Shown here in pieces: positions 5,535-11,891 of a stretch of 11,891 bases of DNA. Numbering within the stretch: position 1 is the stretch's first letter; every line of letters begins with the position of its first letter. The stretch is taken from contig JABDLH010000282.1 of the NCBI GenBank assembly GCA_013003145.1, forward strand, positions 1-11,891, written 5' to 3'. The DNA is from Flavobacteriaceae bacterium. Lineage in GTDB: Bacteria > Bacteroidota > Bacteroidia > Flavobacteriales > Flavobacteriaceae. The position numbers and the translations under genes are program-made. The notes beneath the pieces were generated by a model that did no database searches, had not been told where the DNA came from, and was given only the letters and a program-made list of their open reading frames with translations.

Positions 5535-8018
5535 TTAAGAACCGCACATCAGGCAATCGTCATCTGCCTGGCCTTCTTTGGCACGTGCAATCAGCATCTT
5601 CATTTCTTCAGGGCTCATCGGGCTCGTATCTGCCTCTTCAGAAACCACTGGAGTTGGTTTTACGTCCAGGGCAGCCGTAACTTCCTTAGGGGGTGCAGCT
5701 GCAACTGACATTTCAGGAACTGCAGTTTCTTCCGGAGCTTCTTTTTTCTTACTGTTGTCCAGGGTGAACTTAATGGCATCAACTGCCGCTTTGGTTCTTA
5801 GGTAATACATCCCTGTCTTTAATCCACTCTTCCAGGCATAGAAATGCATAGAGGTCAGCTTGGAGTAATTGGCGTTTTCCATAAAGAGGTTGAGCGACTG
5901 GCTTTGGTCGATAAAGTATCCCCTGTGTCGACTCATATCAATGATGTCTTTCATGCTCAGTTCCCATACCGTTTTGTACAGCTCCTTGATTTCCTCAGGG
6001 ATGCCGTCTATATGCTGAACAGAACCGTTAGCACGCATCAGCTCCTGTTTTAAGTCCTCATTCCACAGGCCAAGCTCTACCAGGTCTTCTAACAGGTGTT
6101 TGTTCACCACGATGAATTCACCGGACAGTACTCGCCTGGTATATATGTTTGAGGTATAAGGCTCAAAACATTCGTTATTTCCAAGGATCTGCGAGGTAGA
6201 AGCGGTTGGCATCGGCGCCACTAAGAGGGAGTTACGAACCCCGTGCTTCTTAACGCTTTTGCGAAGTTTAGCCCAATCCCATCGACCGGACAGTTCTTCA
6301 TCCTTAATCCCCCAGAGGTTATGCTGGAACTCTCCCTGTGAGATAGGTGATCCTTTATAGCTCTGGTAGACCCCTTCTTCCTGGGCCATTTCCATAGAGG
6401 CAGTAACGGCTGCAAAATACAGGGTTTCAAAGATCTCCTGGTTCAATGTCTTTGCCTCATCACTGGTAAAAGGCAGGCGCAGCATAATAAATGCATCAGC
6501 CAGTCCCTGCACTCCTAAACCGATAGGACGATGACGCATATTGGAATTTTCAGCTTCCTTGATCGGGTAGTAATTCCTATCGATAACCCTGTTCAGGTTC
6601 TTGGTCACACGTTTAGTTACCCTGAATAATTCTTTATGATCAAACTGCCCGTTCTTAATGAACATCGGCAGCGCAATGGATGCCAGGTTACATACAGCCA
6701 CTTCGTCCGGGGAAGTGTACTCCATGATCTCTGTACAGAGGTTAGAAGAACGGATGGTTCCCAGGTTCTTTTGGTTACTCTTGCGGTTGGCAGCATCTTT
6801 ATAAAGCATGTATGGGGTTCCCGTTTCTATCTGGGACTCCAGTATCTTTTCCCAAAGATCTCTTGCCTTGATCGTCTTACGCCCTTTTCCTTCCGCTTCA
6901 TACTTCAGGTAGCGTTCTTCAAATTCTTCACTGTGGTGGTTATAGAGTCCCGGGCATTCGTTAGGACACATCAATGTCCACTCCTGGTTGGCCTCTACCC
7001 TTTTCATAAAAAGGTCCGGCACCCACATGGCGTAAAAAAGGTCCCTTGCCCTCATTTCTTCTTTCCCGTGGTTCTTCTTCAGATCCAGGAAATCAAAGAT
7101 ATCTGCATGCCATGGTTCTACGTAGATGGCAAAACTTCCTTTTCGCTTCCCTCCTCCTTGGTCTACATAACGCGCTGTATCGTTAAATACTTTTAGCATG
7201 GGCACTATCCCGTTAGAGGTTCCGTTAGTACCGGCAATATAAGAGCCCGTAGCCCGGATATTGTGGATAGAAAGTCCTATCCCCCCGGCAGACTGGGAAA
7301 TCTTGGCCGTGCTTTTCAGGGTATCGTAGATCCCGTCAATACTGTCGTCTTTCATCGCCAACAGGAAGCAGGATGACATCTGTGGCTTAGGAGTACCTGC
7401 ATTGAAAAGTGTCGGGGTTGCATGGGTGAAAAACTTCTTAGACATCAGTTCGTAGGTCTCCTTAGCGGCCTCTAAATCATCCAGGTGTATCCCGACAGCT
7501 ACACGCATCAGCATATGCTGCGGACGTTCTGCGATCTTACCATTGATCTTAAGCAGGTAAGAACGCTCCAGGGTTTTAAACCCAAAGTAGTCGTACCCAA
7601 AATCCCGGTTATAAATTATAGTACTGTCCAGTTCGGCTGCATTATCAGAGATCACCTTATAAACCTCATCAGACACCAGTGGTGCTTTTTTACCTGTACG
7701 TGGATTGACATATTCATAAAGATCCTGCATGGTCTCCGAGAAGGACTTCTTAGTATTCATATGCAGGTTAGAAACGGAAATACGGGCCGCAAGTTTGGCA
7801 TAATCCGGGTGTGTCGTGGTCATGGTTGCAGCGATCTCTGCTGCCAGGTTATCCAGTTCCGAGGTAGTTACCCCATCGTATAGTCCTTCAATGACGCGCA
7901 TGGCGACTTTTACTGGGTCTACGAGTTCGTTTAAGCCATAACATAACTTACGAACACGGGCCGTGATCTTATCGAACATAATCGGCTCTTTTCTTCCGTC
8001 TCTTTTTACTACGAACAT
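5535..8018 (-). CDS. nrdA: Ribonucleoside-diphosphate reductase, class Ia large (alpha) subunit, eukaryote-like
   Basis: An 827-residue catalytic subunit that reduces ribonucleoside diphosphates to deoxyribonucleotides in the cytoplasm, together with the NrdB radical subunit. An ATP-cone (residues about 1-90, [18 protein letters not shown]) suggests allosteric control by ATP/dATP. Active-site residues: Cys217 ([13 protein letters not shown]) and Cys443 (EVAVCNLAS) as the redox pair; Asn426, Cys428 and Glu430 in [12 protein letters not shown], with Cys428 the thiyl-radical site; Tyr738-Tyr739 (GMYYLRT) for radical transfer; and the C-terminal shuttle pair in DDDCLMCGS (Cys822, Cys825). From memory, long stretches match human RRM1 nearly word for word, including the CLMCGS tail. 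Between about 755 and 815 lies a Pro/Ala/Glu-rich flexible linker, longer than in RRM1, that tethers the cysteine tail. It lies downstream of nrdB with 122 bp between; a strong terminator follows. Confidence 0.97.
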   Translation of the reverse strand: MFVVKRDGRKEPIMFDKITARVRKLCYGLNELVDPVKVAMRVIEGLYDGVTTSELDNLAAEIAATMTTTHPDYAKLAARISVSNLHMNTKKSFSETMQDLYEYVNPRTGKKAPLVSDEVYKVISDNAAELDSTIIYNRDFGYDYFGFKTLERSYLLKINGKIAERPQHMLMRVAVGIHLDDLEAAKETYELMSKKFFTHATPTLFNAGTPKPQMSSCFLLAMKDDSIDGIYDTLKSTAKISQSAGGIGLSIHNIRATGSYIAGTNGTSNGIVPMLKVFNDTARYVDQGGGKRKGSFAIYVEPWHADIFDFLDLKKNHGKEEMRARDLFYAMWVPDLFMKRVEANQEWTLMCPNECPGLYNHHSEEFEERYLKYEAEGKGRKTIKARDLWEKILESQIETGTPYMLYKDAANRKSNQKNLGTIRSSNLCTEIMEYTSPDEVAVCNLASIALPMFIKNGQFDHKELFRVTKRVTKNLNRVIDRNYYPIKEAENSNMRHRPIGLGVQGLADAFIMLRLPFTSDEAKTLNQEIFETLYFAAVTASMEMAQEEGVYQSYKGSPISQGEFQHNLWGIKDEELSGRWDWAKLRKSVKKHGVRNSLLVAPMPTASTSQILGNNECFEPYTSNIYTRRVLSGEFIVVNKHLLEDLVELGLWNEDLKQELMRANGSVQHIDGIPEEIKELYKTVWELSMKDIIDMSRHRGYFIDQSQSLNLFMENANYSKLTSMHFYAWKSGLKTGMYYLRTKAAVDAIKFTLDNSKKKEAPEETAVPEMSVAAAPPKEVTAALDVKPTPVVSEEADTSPMSPEEMKMLIARAKEGQADDDCLMCGS

Positions 8019-8140
8019 GTGTTTAGTTGATTTTAGGTGATACGTTGCTTGTGTCGTACTTCGGCAGGAAGCACAACCGGGATCTATATTGAGAGCATAT
8101 CTCCCTTTTCGGGGGTGTATGCGGATGGATTGTTTACTAT
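8019..8140 (-). other. nrdB-nrdA intergenic spacer
   Basis: A 122-bp gap within the probable nrdB-nrdA operon. No TAnnTTTG element and no hairpin with a T run are visible on the minus strand, so nrdA is probably co-transcribed with nrdB. Only weak pairings are seen (GAGA/TCTC near 8090-8102; CCC/GGG near 8102-8114). No NrdR-type box was recognised. Confidence 0.4.
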
Positions 8141-9130
8141 TTAGAAATCTGCGTCGAAGCTGATCTTTTGTGCATCGGAATCCTGGTCTTTGTTCAGTAC
8201 GCCTGCCTTCTGGTATTCAGAAACCCGCTTCTCAAAGAAATTGGTTTTTCCCTGCAGGGAGATCATATCCATGAAATCGAATGGATTGGTCGAGTTATAT
8301 ACTTTCTCACACTCTAGTTCAACCAACAGACGGTCTGCTACGAATTCAAGGTATTGGGTCATGAGCTTGGCATTCATCCCGATGAGACTTACTGGAAGCG
8401 ACTCGGTAATGAATTCACGCTCAATGTTCAACGCATCAACAATGATATCGGTAATACGAGATTTAGGCACTTTATTGACCAGGTGTTTATTGTGGAGGTG
8501 CACGGCGTAGTCACAATGCATCCCCTCATCCCTTGATATCAACTCGTTAGAGAAGGTTAAGCCGGGCATAAGACCTCTTTTCTTCAGCCAGAAAATAGAA
8601 CAGAATGCTCCTGAGAAGAAAATCCCTTCTACGGCTGCAAAAGCGATCAGCCTTTCCGCAAAACTGGGAGATTCTATCCATTTCAGGGCCCAATCTGCCT
8701 TTTTCTTAATCGCGGGGAAGTTCTCTATAGCCGTGAAAAGAATATTCTTTTCCTTTTCGTCTTTTACGTAGGTGTCAATTAGCAGCGAATAGGTTTCCGA
8801 GTGGATATTCTCCATCATGATCTGGAAGCCATAGAAGAACTTAGCTTCCGGGTACTGCACTTCGTTTACAAAATTTTCCGCGAGGTTTTCATTGACGATC
8901 CCGTCAGACGCTGCGAAGAATGCCAGGATATGTTTGATGAAATACTTTTCATCATCCGACAGTTTATTGTTCCAATCCGCAAGATCCTGGTGCAGGTCTA
9001 TCTCTTCGGCGGTCCAGAAACACGCTTCGCATTTCTTATACCATTCCCAGAGATCATGATGCTGAATAGGGAAGATCACAAAGCGACCTTCGTTTTCTGT
9101 TAAAATGGGTTCTACTGAAGATGATGACAT
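8141..9130 (-). CDS. nrdB: Ribonucleoside-diphosphate reductase, class Ia small (beta) subunit, eukaryote-like
   Basis: A 329-residue diiron-tyrosyl radical subunit. The ATG at 9130 is the best start; an in-frame TTG two codons upstream is possible but not needed. Numbered from the ATG, metal ligands are Asp76 ([12 protein letters not shown]), Glu107 and His110 ([10 protein letters not shown]), Glu168 (AVEGIFFSG), Glu202 and His205 (RDEGMHCD). Tyr114, right after the ENIHSE helix, is at the radical tyrosine position, so the protein should be of the tyrosyl-radical type and not a manganese/iron Phe variant. The C terminus ends SFDADF, as in animal RRM2; this tail docks into the large subunit. 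The sequence [10 protein letters not shown] and the preceding [15 protein letters not shown] are almost those of RRM2. The gene is first in the nrdBA operon. Confidence 0.97.
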   Translation of the reverse strand: MSSSSVEPILTENEGRFVIFPIQHHDLWEWYKKCEACFWTAEEIDLHQDLADWNNKLSDDEKYFIKHILAFFAASDGIVNENLAENFVNEVQYPEAKFFYGFQIMMENIHSETYSLLIDTYVKDEKEKNILFTAIENFPAIKKKADWALKWIESPSFAERLIAFAAVEGIFFSGAFCSIFWLKKRGLMPGLTFSNELISRDEGMHCDYAVHLHNKHLVNKVPKSRITDIIVDALNIEREFITESLPVSLIGMNAKLMTQYLEFVADRLLVELECEKVYNSTNPFDFMDMISLQGKTNFFEKRVSEYQKAGVLNKDQDSDAQKISFDADF

Positions 9131-9195
9131 AATCAATGCGTTTTAGTGTTAGTATGAAGTGCGAAAAGTAATTCGTGTTGGGTTAACAAAGATTT

Positions 9196-9220
9196 AAAAA
9201 AGGGTTCAATAAGAAAACCC
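9196..9220 (-). terminator. Short terminator-like hairpin upstream of nrdB
   Basis: On the minus strand GGGTT (9220-9216), a 9-nt loop, AACCC (9206-9202) and six T (9201-9196) form a short hairpin with a T run, 66 nt before the nrdB ATG. It could end minus-strand transcripts arriving from the region around 9817-9969, or act as an attenuator if the nrdB promoter lies further upstream. The stem is only five pairs, so support is modest. Confidence 0.4.
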
Positions 9221-9348
9221 AATTTCTCGGAAATGGTCTTAAAGTTTTTAACAGAATTTGTTGAAATCCACCCTCGGCAAGGAAGTTTACTAGGCCTGCG
9301 GGATGCACGGCAGTCTTAATAGAATTCTACAGAAAAAATCCGAAGCAG

Positions 9349-9390
9349 AATAAACCAAATAGTCGGTATTTTTATACTTTTTGGTTTATT
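9349..9390. repeat. 11-bp perfect inverted repeat, terminator-like
   Basis: AATAAACCAAA (9349-9359) and TTTGGTTTATT (9380-9390) are perfect inverted copies separated by 20 nt. The loop contains a smaller pairing GTAT-TTTT-ATAC (9367-9378). On the plus strand the second arm is followed by TTATA, giving a T-rich end. It is either a terminator without an evident upstream plus-strand gene, or a structure left from an element. No second copy is seen in the window. Confidence 0.6.
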
Positions 9391-9432
9391 TTATACGGGG
9401 TAGCAACAACATAGGGTCATCATCAATGAATA

Positions 9433-9555
9433 ATGACAGATTGGTTGTTTGCAAATGAATATGGAATAGTTGTGGAAGGTGTAAAAAATCTATCAAACCG
9501 TACGATCCAAAAGGTTGCGTTGAAAATTTGTTATCACGACAAATGGATCTGCTGA
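9433..9555 (+). CDS. Possible 40-aa hypothetical protein or gene fragment
   Basis: The frame starts at ATG 9433 and reads MTDWLFANEYGIVV..., passes through ...NRTIQKVALKICYHDKWIC, and stops at TGA 9553-9555. The composition looks protein-like (mixed charge, regular spacing of apolar residues), but there is no Shine-Dalgarno site and no family is recognised. Immediately after the stop, the +1 frame stays open to 9889, so this could be the 5' part of a gene broken by a frameshift. Chance remains quite possible. Confidence 0.2.
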   Translation: MTDWLFANEYGIVVEGVKNLSNRTIQKVALKICYHDKWIC

Positions 9556-9816
9556 ACTAGGTAGTTCCCCCGAAACCTATATCCCGCAAATACCATGGCC
9601 AAAACTAGTTGGTCTGGTTATCCTGTTCGTGCAATTGCAACCATGGGTTCTGTTAAAACAGATGTGCCACCCTAGGATAAGCACTCCCTCAGGATCGTAC
9701 TTTTGGTTTGATAGTTATTATATAAATATCGGCTTCCCTGGAGATGCCGGATCGCTCTTGGGTGAAATCTCACCGGTTGAGCGTTTATTGAAAATGGATA
9801 TTCTTAATATTATTCT

Positions 9817-9969
9817 TCAGGGCCTGTTTTCTGCATTGGCGATCAGTTCCGTTTCATCGGCCGCTATCACTAATTTTGAATTCTGCTGATCCTCCAATTG
9901 CCTTTCGGTGATTACAGCTAAGATCAGGCTAATGATCAAAATACAGAATAGGATCGCACACTTCTTCAT
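9817..9969 (-). CDS. Small membrane-anchored or secreted protein (50 aa)
   Basis: A 50-codon frame with a typical export or anchor start, MKKCAILFCILIISLILAV, followed by a charged, soluble tail (TERQLEDQQNS... ending NAENRP). The ATG is preceded by TAGGAACTG, a reasonable AGGA ribosome-binding site five nt away. A perfect -7 element (TACATTTG, 10041-10034) lies about 65 nt upstream, and a 19-bp palindrome sits between promoter and start. No family is recognised. The span could be an uncleaved anchor; Cys4 and Cys9 lie too early for an ordinary lipobox. The frame overlaps an opposing plus-strand frame (9524-9889), which lacks such start signals. Moderately supported as a real gene. Confidence 0.5.
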   Translation of the reverse strand: MKKCAILFCILIISLILAVITERQLEDQQNSKLVIAADETELIANAENRP

Positions 9970-9996
9970 CAGTTCCTAGATTCGTTGGTCATTTTT

Positions 9997-10015
9997 TTGA
10001 TACAATGCGTATCAA
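9997..10015. promoter_or_regulatory. 19-bp palindrome in the leader of the small-protein gene
   Basis: TTGATAC (9997-10003), AATGC, GTATCAA (10009-10015): perfect 7-bp arms around a 5-bp centre. The T run (9992-9998) overlaps the left arm on the plus strand and lies before the stem, so it is not positioned as an intrinsic terminator in either direction. Location between a -7 element and the start codon suits an operator or an RNA leader hairpin. Confidence 0.45.
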
Positions 10016-10033
10016 GGGGAATCTTTGGAAGAT

Positions 10034-10041
10034 CAAATGTA
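10034..10041 (-). promoter_or_regulatory. -7 promoter element for the small-protein gene
   Basis: TACATTTG on the minus strand is a full match to the Bacteroidota -7 consensus TAnnTTTG. No clear TTG -33 element was found 17-23 bp upstream (CTT lies at 19 bp), so the promoter is only half supported. Transcription would begin near 10027, giving a leader of about 57 nt. Confidence 0.4.
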
Positions 10042-10278
10042 ACCGATACTTCCCTGTTTTAAGGGGCATTTGTATAATCTGCAGTAAATATTGTATGGAT
10101 GGCGGCAATAAAAAGTGATAATATTCTCACGCAGAGCAACCTACCTATCTTTTACACTATGTACAGCACTCAAGGCCCGTCTTTGTTGCCGCTTGGAAAA
10201 CTTACAGGTCTTTATTATTCGCTCAGTTGACCTTCACCATGATCAAGCATACAAGAAAAAGCGCCTTCAGCATATCTT
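10042..10278. other. Intergenic region with no gene recognised
   Basis: Between the minus-strand small-protein promoter and the plus-strand regulator promoter, only very short frames occur on either strand. A 73-codon plus-strand frame (10115-10336) runs straight through the regulator promoter, has no ATG start and looks like read-through of non-coding DNA. No RNA gene or repeat was recognised. Confidence 0.4.
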
Positions 10279-10312
10279 TTGTAGGTACACTATTAACTCC
10301 TTCTTATATTTG
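10279..10312 (+). promoter_or_regulatory. Promoter of the LytTR regulator gene
   Basis: TTG at 10279-10281 (inside TTTTG) and TATATTTG at 10305-10312 match the flavobacterial TTG / TAnnTTTG promoter with a 23-bp spacer, at the upper end of the 17-23 bp range described for Flavobacterium. The start site would be near 10319, leaving a leader of about 22 nt before the ATG at 10342. Confidence 0.55.
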
Positions 10313-10341
10313 ATTATCTTTCCTCTAAACAATTAAGTCTC

Positions 10342-11076
10342 ATGCTTGAAGCCGTACTTGTAGACGACGAGAAAAAGGCATTACAAAGCTTGTCCTGGGA
10401 GCTGACGAACTTCAGTGAGGAAATCCATGTTAAGGCTTCCTTTACCGATCCGTTTGAAGCGCTGGAGTACCTGGAAAAGCACAGTCCCGACTGTTTATTC
10501 CTCGATATTGAAATGCCAAAGATGGATGGGTTCCAATTCATTCAGAAAATGAAAAAACGCGACTTTCCCGTCGTCATTACCACGGCATATAATCAATACG
10601 CCATACAGGCCCTGAAGAACGAGGCCCTGGATTACCTGTTAAAACCGATAGATGGAGACGACCTGAAAGATACCATTCAGAAGATCAAAAAATTCCATAC
10701 CCGTAACATCAGCACGGATAAGCTGGAGAAATTATTGCTCAACTTTAACAGCAACCCCGTCCATAAAAAGATCACGGTGAATACCGATGGGAAGCTCATC
10801 TTCCTGACCGCCGATGAAATCCTCTATGCAGAGTCTGACGGGAATTACAGTACACTTTTCCTGAAAGACGGGCAACGGATCGTACTCACGAAAAAACTCA
10901 AAGAAGTCAACCTGATATTGCCGGCCGATATCTTTTACCGCATCCATAATTCGTATATCATCAACCTTTCTAAGATCAAGGAATTCATTAAAACTGACGG
11001 ATACGTGGTTTTGGTTTCGGGACACAAGATCCCTGTTTCCAGGCAGAAGAAGTCAGATTTCTTAGACATGTTATAA
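10342..11076 (+). CDS. LytTR-family response regulator
   Basis: A 244-residue two-component response regulator, cytoplasmic. The receiver domain (1-118) has the acidic pair Asp8-Asp9, phospho-acceptor Asp55 in LFLDIEMPKMDGF, Thr81 (VVITTAY) and Lys101 (YLLKPID), so all key residues are present. A linker (119-142) leads to a LytTR DNA-binding domain (143-244) with ILYAESDGNYS, FYRIHNSYIINLSKIKEF and PVSRQKKSDFLDML. LytTR regulators bind direct repeats upstream of target genes. A probable promoter ends 29 nt before the ATG. The next gene starts 9 nt after the stop and encodes a TPR protein of the kind that, in Bacteroidota, often carries a histidine kinase at its C terminus; the two likely form a sensor-regulator pair. 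Targets cannot be read here. Confidence 0.95.
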   Translation: MLEAVLVDDEKKALQSLSWELTNFSEEIHVKASFTDPFEALEYLEKHSPDCLFLDIEMPKMDGFQFIQKMKKRDFPVVITTAYNQYAIQALKNEALDYLLKPIDGDDLKDTIQKIKKFHTRNISTDKLEKLLLNFNSNPVHKKITVNTDGKLIFLTADEILYAESDGNYSTLFLKDGQRIVLTKKLKEVNLILPADIFYRIHNSYIINLSKIKEFIKTDGYVVLVSGHKIPVSRQKKSDFLDML

Positions 11077-11085
11077 ATCAAAGTG

Positions 11086-11891
11086 ATGAAGTTCTCTTTA
11101 TCCCGGAACATATTGGTTCTATTGCTGCTGCTTCCCGGAATTTCAGTTCACGCCCAGGAGGGTACGGGCGAGTTCTTAAAAAAGACAGACAGCATCCTAC
11201 TGGCCAAGCCTACCACCTACCAGGAACTGGACCAGGTTTTTGCCCCTTACCAGAAAGACAGTGTTCTACTGAATTACCTCGTTAAAAGATCTGCCGCTGC
11301 AGAATATTTTGATGGTTTGGCCTATGCCTATAACCAATTGGGCGTGCGCTCAAGGGACCTGTCCCGTCATCAACAGGCCATACGCTACCACCAACAGGGC
11401 CTGGAGGCGGCTATAGAAGCCAATAATATAGAACTCCGGATTCAGAGCCTGAATATGCTGGGGTTAGATTACCTGCGGAGCAATGCGATAAAATCTGCTT
11501 TAGATTACAGTAAGGAAGCGCTCTACCTCGCCCGCTCTGTTAACAACCCGTCCACCGTTATTAAAAGTACCATGAATGCCTCCCTGAATATAATCGGGAA
11601 CATTTACCGTACCCTGGAGCAATACGACCTGGCTATAGAATTATTCCGGGAAGCGGTTGAACTGGAAATGGAATTAGGCAATATCCCCCAGGCCGCTATC
11701 AACCATGCGAGGATAGGGGAATCGCTGGAGGCGATGGGGGAACTGGAGGAGGCCCTGGAACATTACAATAGGGCACTCGGCCTGAACGAGATGGTTAGTT
11801 CTGACCAGGTACAGGTGATGGGCAATTTTGGCATCGCACATGTATATGTACACCAGGACAAATTACAAGAAGCCCTCGGGCTATTTAACTC
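11086..11891 (+). CDS. TPR-repeat protein, probable sensor histidine kinase (partial, C terminus outside window)
   Basis: The frame is open from ATG 11086 to the window edge, 268 complete codons, so the gene is cut off. The N terminus is a signal peptide (MKFSLSRNILVLLLLLPG...) with likely cleavage after HAQ at residue 24. From about residue 70 tetratricopeptide repeats follow: clear units near 77-110, 124-150, 168-194, 207-233 and 247-268, with TPR signatures such as IYRTLEQYDLAIELFREAVE and LEAMGELEEALEHYNRALGL. In Bacteroidota, periplasmic TPR arrays next to a LytTR regulator are commonly followed by a membrane span and a histidine kinase domain; that part would lie beyond 11891 and is inferred only. 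The 9-nt gap to the regulator gene implies one operon. No Shine-Dalgarno site is clear (leader AAATCAAAGTG). Confidence 0.85.
   Translation, partial: MKFSLSRNILVLLLLLPGISVHAQEGTGEFLKKTDSILLAKPTTYQELDQVFAPYQKDSVLLNYLVKRSAAAEYFDGLAYAYNQLGVRSRDLSRHQQAIRYHQQGLEAAIEANNIELRIQSLNMLGLDYLRSNAIKSALDYSKEALYLARSVNNPSTVIKSTMNASLNIIGNIYRTLEQYDLAIELFREAVELEMELGNIPQAAINHARIGESLEAMGELEEALEHYNRALGLNEMVSSDQVQVMGNFGIAHVYVHQDKLQEALGLFN

Larger units (their letters stand above)
9221..9816. other. Gene-poor stretch upstream of nrdB
   Basis: About 600 nt with no convincing long gene on either strand. It contains a strong 11-bp inverted repeat (9349-9390), two small perfect palindromes (GAACTA-GG-TAGTTC at 9554-9567; TCTGTT-AA-AACAGA at 9649-9662) and short plus-strand frames at 9433-9555 and 9524-9889 that may be decayed coding sequence. 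Nothing here resembles a tRNA or an insertion sequence end that I can recognise. Confidence 0.5.

Noticed and set aside
6636..7196. 186-codon plus-strand frame inside nrdA
   Set aside because: Antisense shadow of the highly conserved nrdA coding sequence.
9131..9136. TTG start of nrdB two codons upstream
   Set aside because: An ATG follows directly at 9130 and the two extra residues add nothing conserved.
9187..9194. Minus-strand AATCTTTG as the nrdB promoter
   Set aside because: One mismatch to the -7 consensus and the nearest TTG elements lie 12 or 25 bp away, outside the usual range.
9233..9319. 28-codon plus-strand frame upstream of nrdB
   Set aside because: Too short, no start signals, no partner or repeat to support it.
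9554..9567. GAACTAGGTAGTTC palindrome
   Set aside because: Six-base arms with a two-base centre can occur by chance in 12 kb, and no promoter or gene is near.
9629..9889. 86-codon plus-strand frame as an independent gene
   Set aside because: No ribosome-binding site, no recognised family, and it conflicts with the better-signalled 50-aa minus-strand frame; kept only as a possible gene remnant.
10115..10336. 73-codon plus-strand frame before the LytTR gene
   Set aside because: Lacks a good ATG start, runs through the regulator promoter and has a random-looking composition.

Overview
The window looks like the chromosome of a marine-type member of the Flavobacteriia (phylum Bacteroidota). The evidence is the protein content (a LytTR response regulator next to a TPR sensor-type protein, and ribonucleotide reductase subunits that closely resemble the animal RRM1/RRM2 proteins), A-rich rather than Shine-Dalgarno leaders on most genes, and matches to the Bacteroidota -7 promoter element TAnnTTTG. 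No rRNA, tRNA, CRISPR array, transposase or phage gene was seen.

Left part (1-5016): two divergent transcription units around a 229-bp intergenic region. On the minus strand are a lipoprotein with a xylose-isomerase-like TIM barrel (498-1496) and a DinB-family protein (40-483). On the plus strand are three overlapping genes: a GMC-type FAD oxidoreductase (1726-3438), a gluconate-2-dehydrogenase-subunit-3-like Tat/lipoprotein partner (3438-4103), and a Tat-exported hydroxypyruvate-isomerase-family TIM barrel (4096-5016). Read together this is probably a cell-envelope module for oxidising a sugar or glycoside: the oxidoreductase has no signal of its own and is likely carried out by its Tat partner, and the two exported TIM-barrel proteins may act on the keto-sugar. 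No cytochrome partner lies in the window.

Middle (5017-5534): a stretch that looks empty but holds two tiny reading frames of 27 and 28 codons. They encode similar single-membrane-span peptides and are separated by a terminator-like hairpin. A well-formed three-tier terminator for nrdA follows.

Middle right (5535-9130): nrdA and nrdB on the minus strand, nrdB first. This is a eukaryote-like class Ia ribonucleotide reductase, supplying deoxyribonucleotides.

Right (9131-10341): about 1.2 kb without a long convincing gene. It holds terminator-like hairpins upstream of nrdB, an 11-bp inverted repeat, some short frames that may be gene remains, and a likely 50-codon membrane or secreted small protein on the minus strand with its own -7 element and a perfect 7-5-7 palindrome in its leader.

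Right end (10342-11891): a LytTR response regulator with a recognisable promoter, followed after 9 nt by a secreted TPR-repeat protein that runs off the window and is probably the sensor kinase partner.
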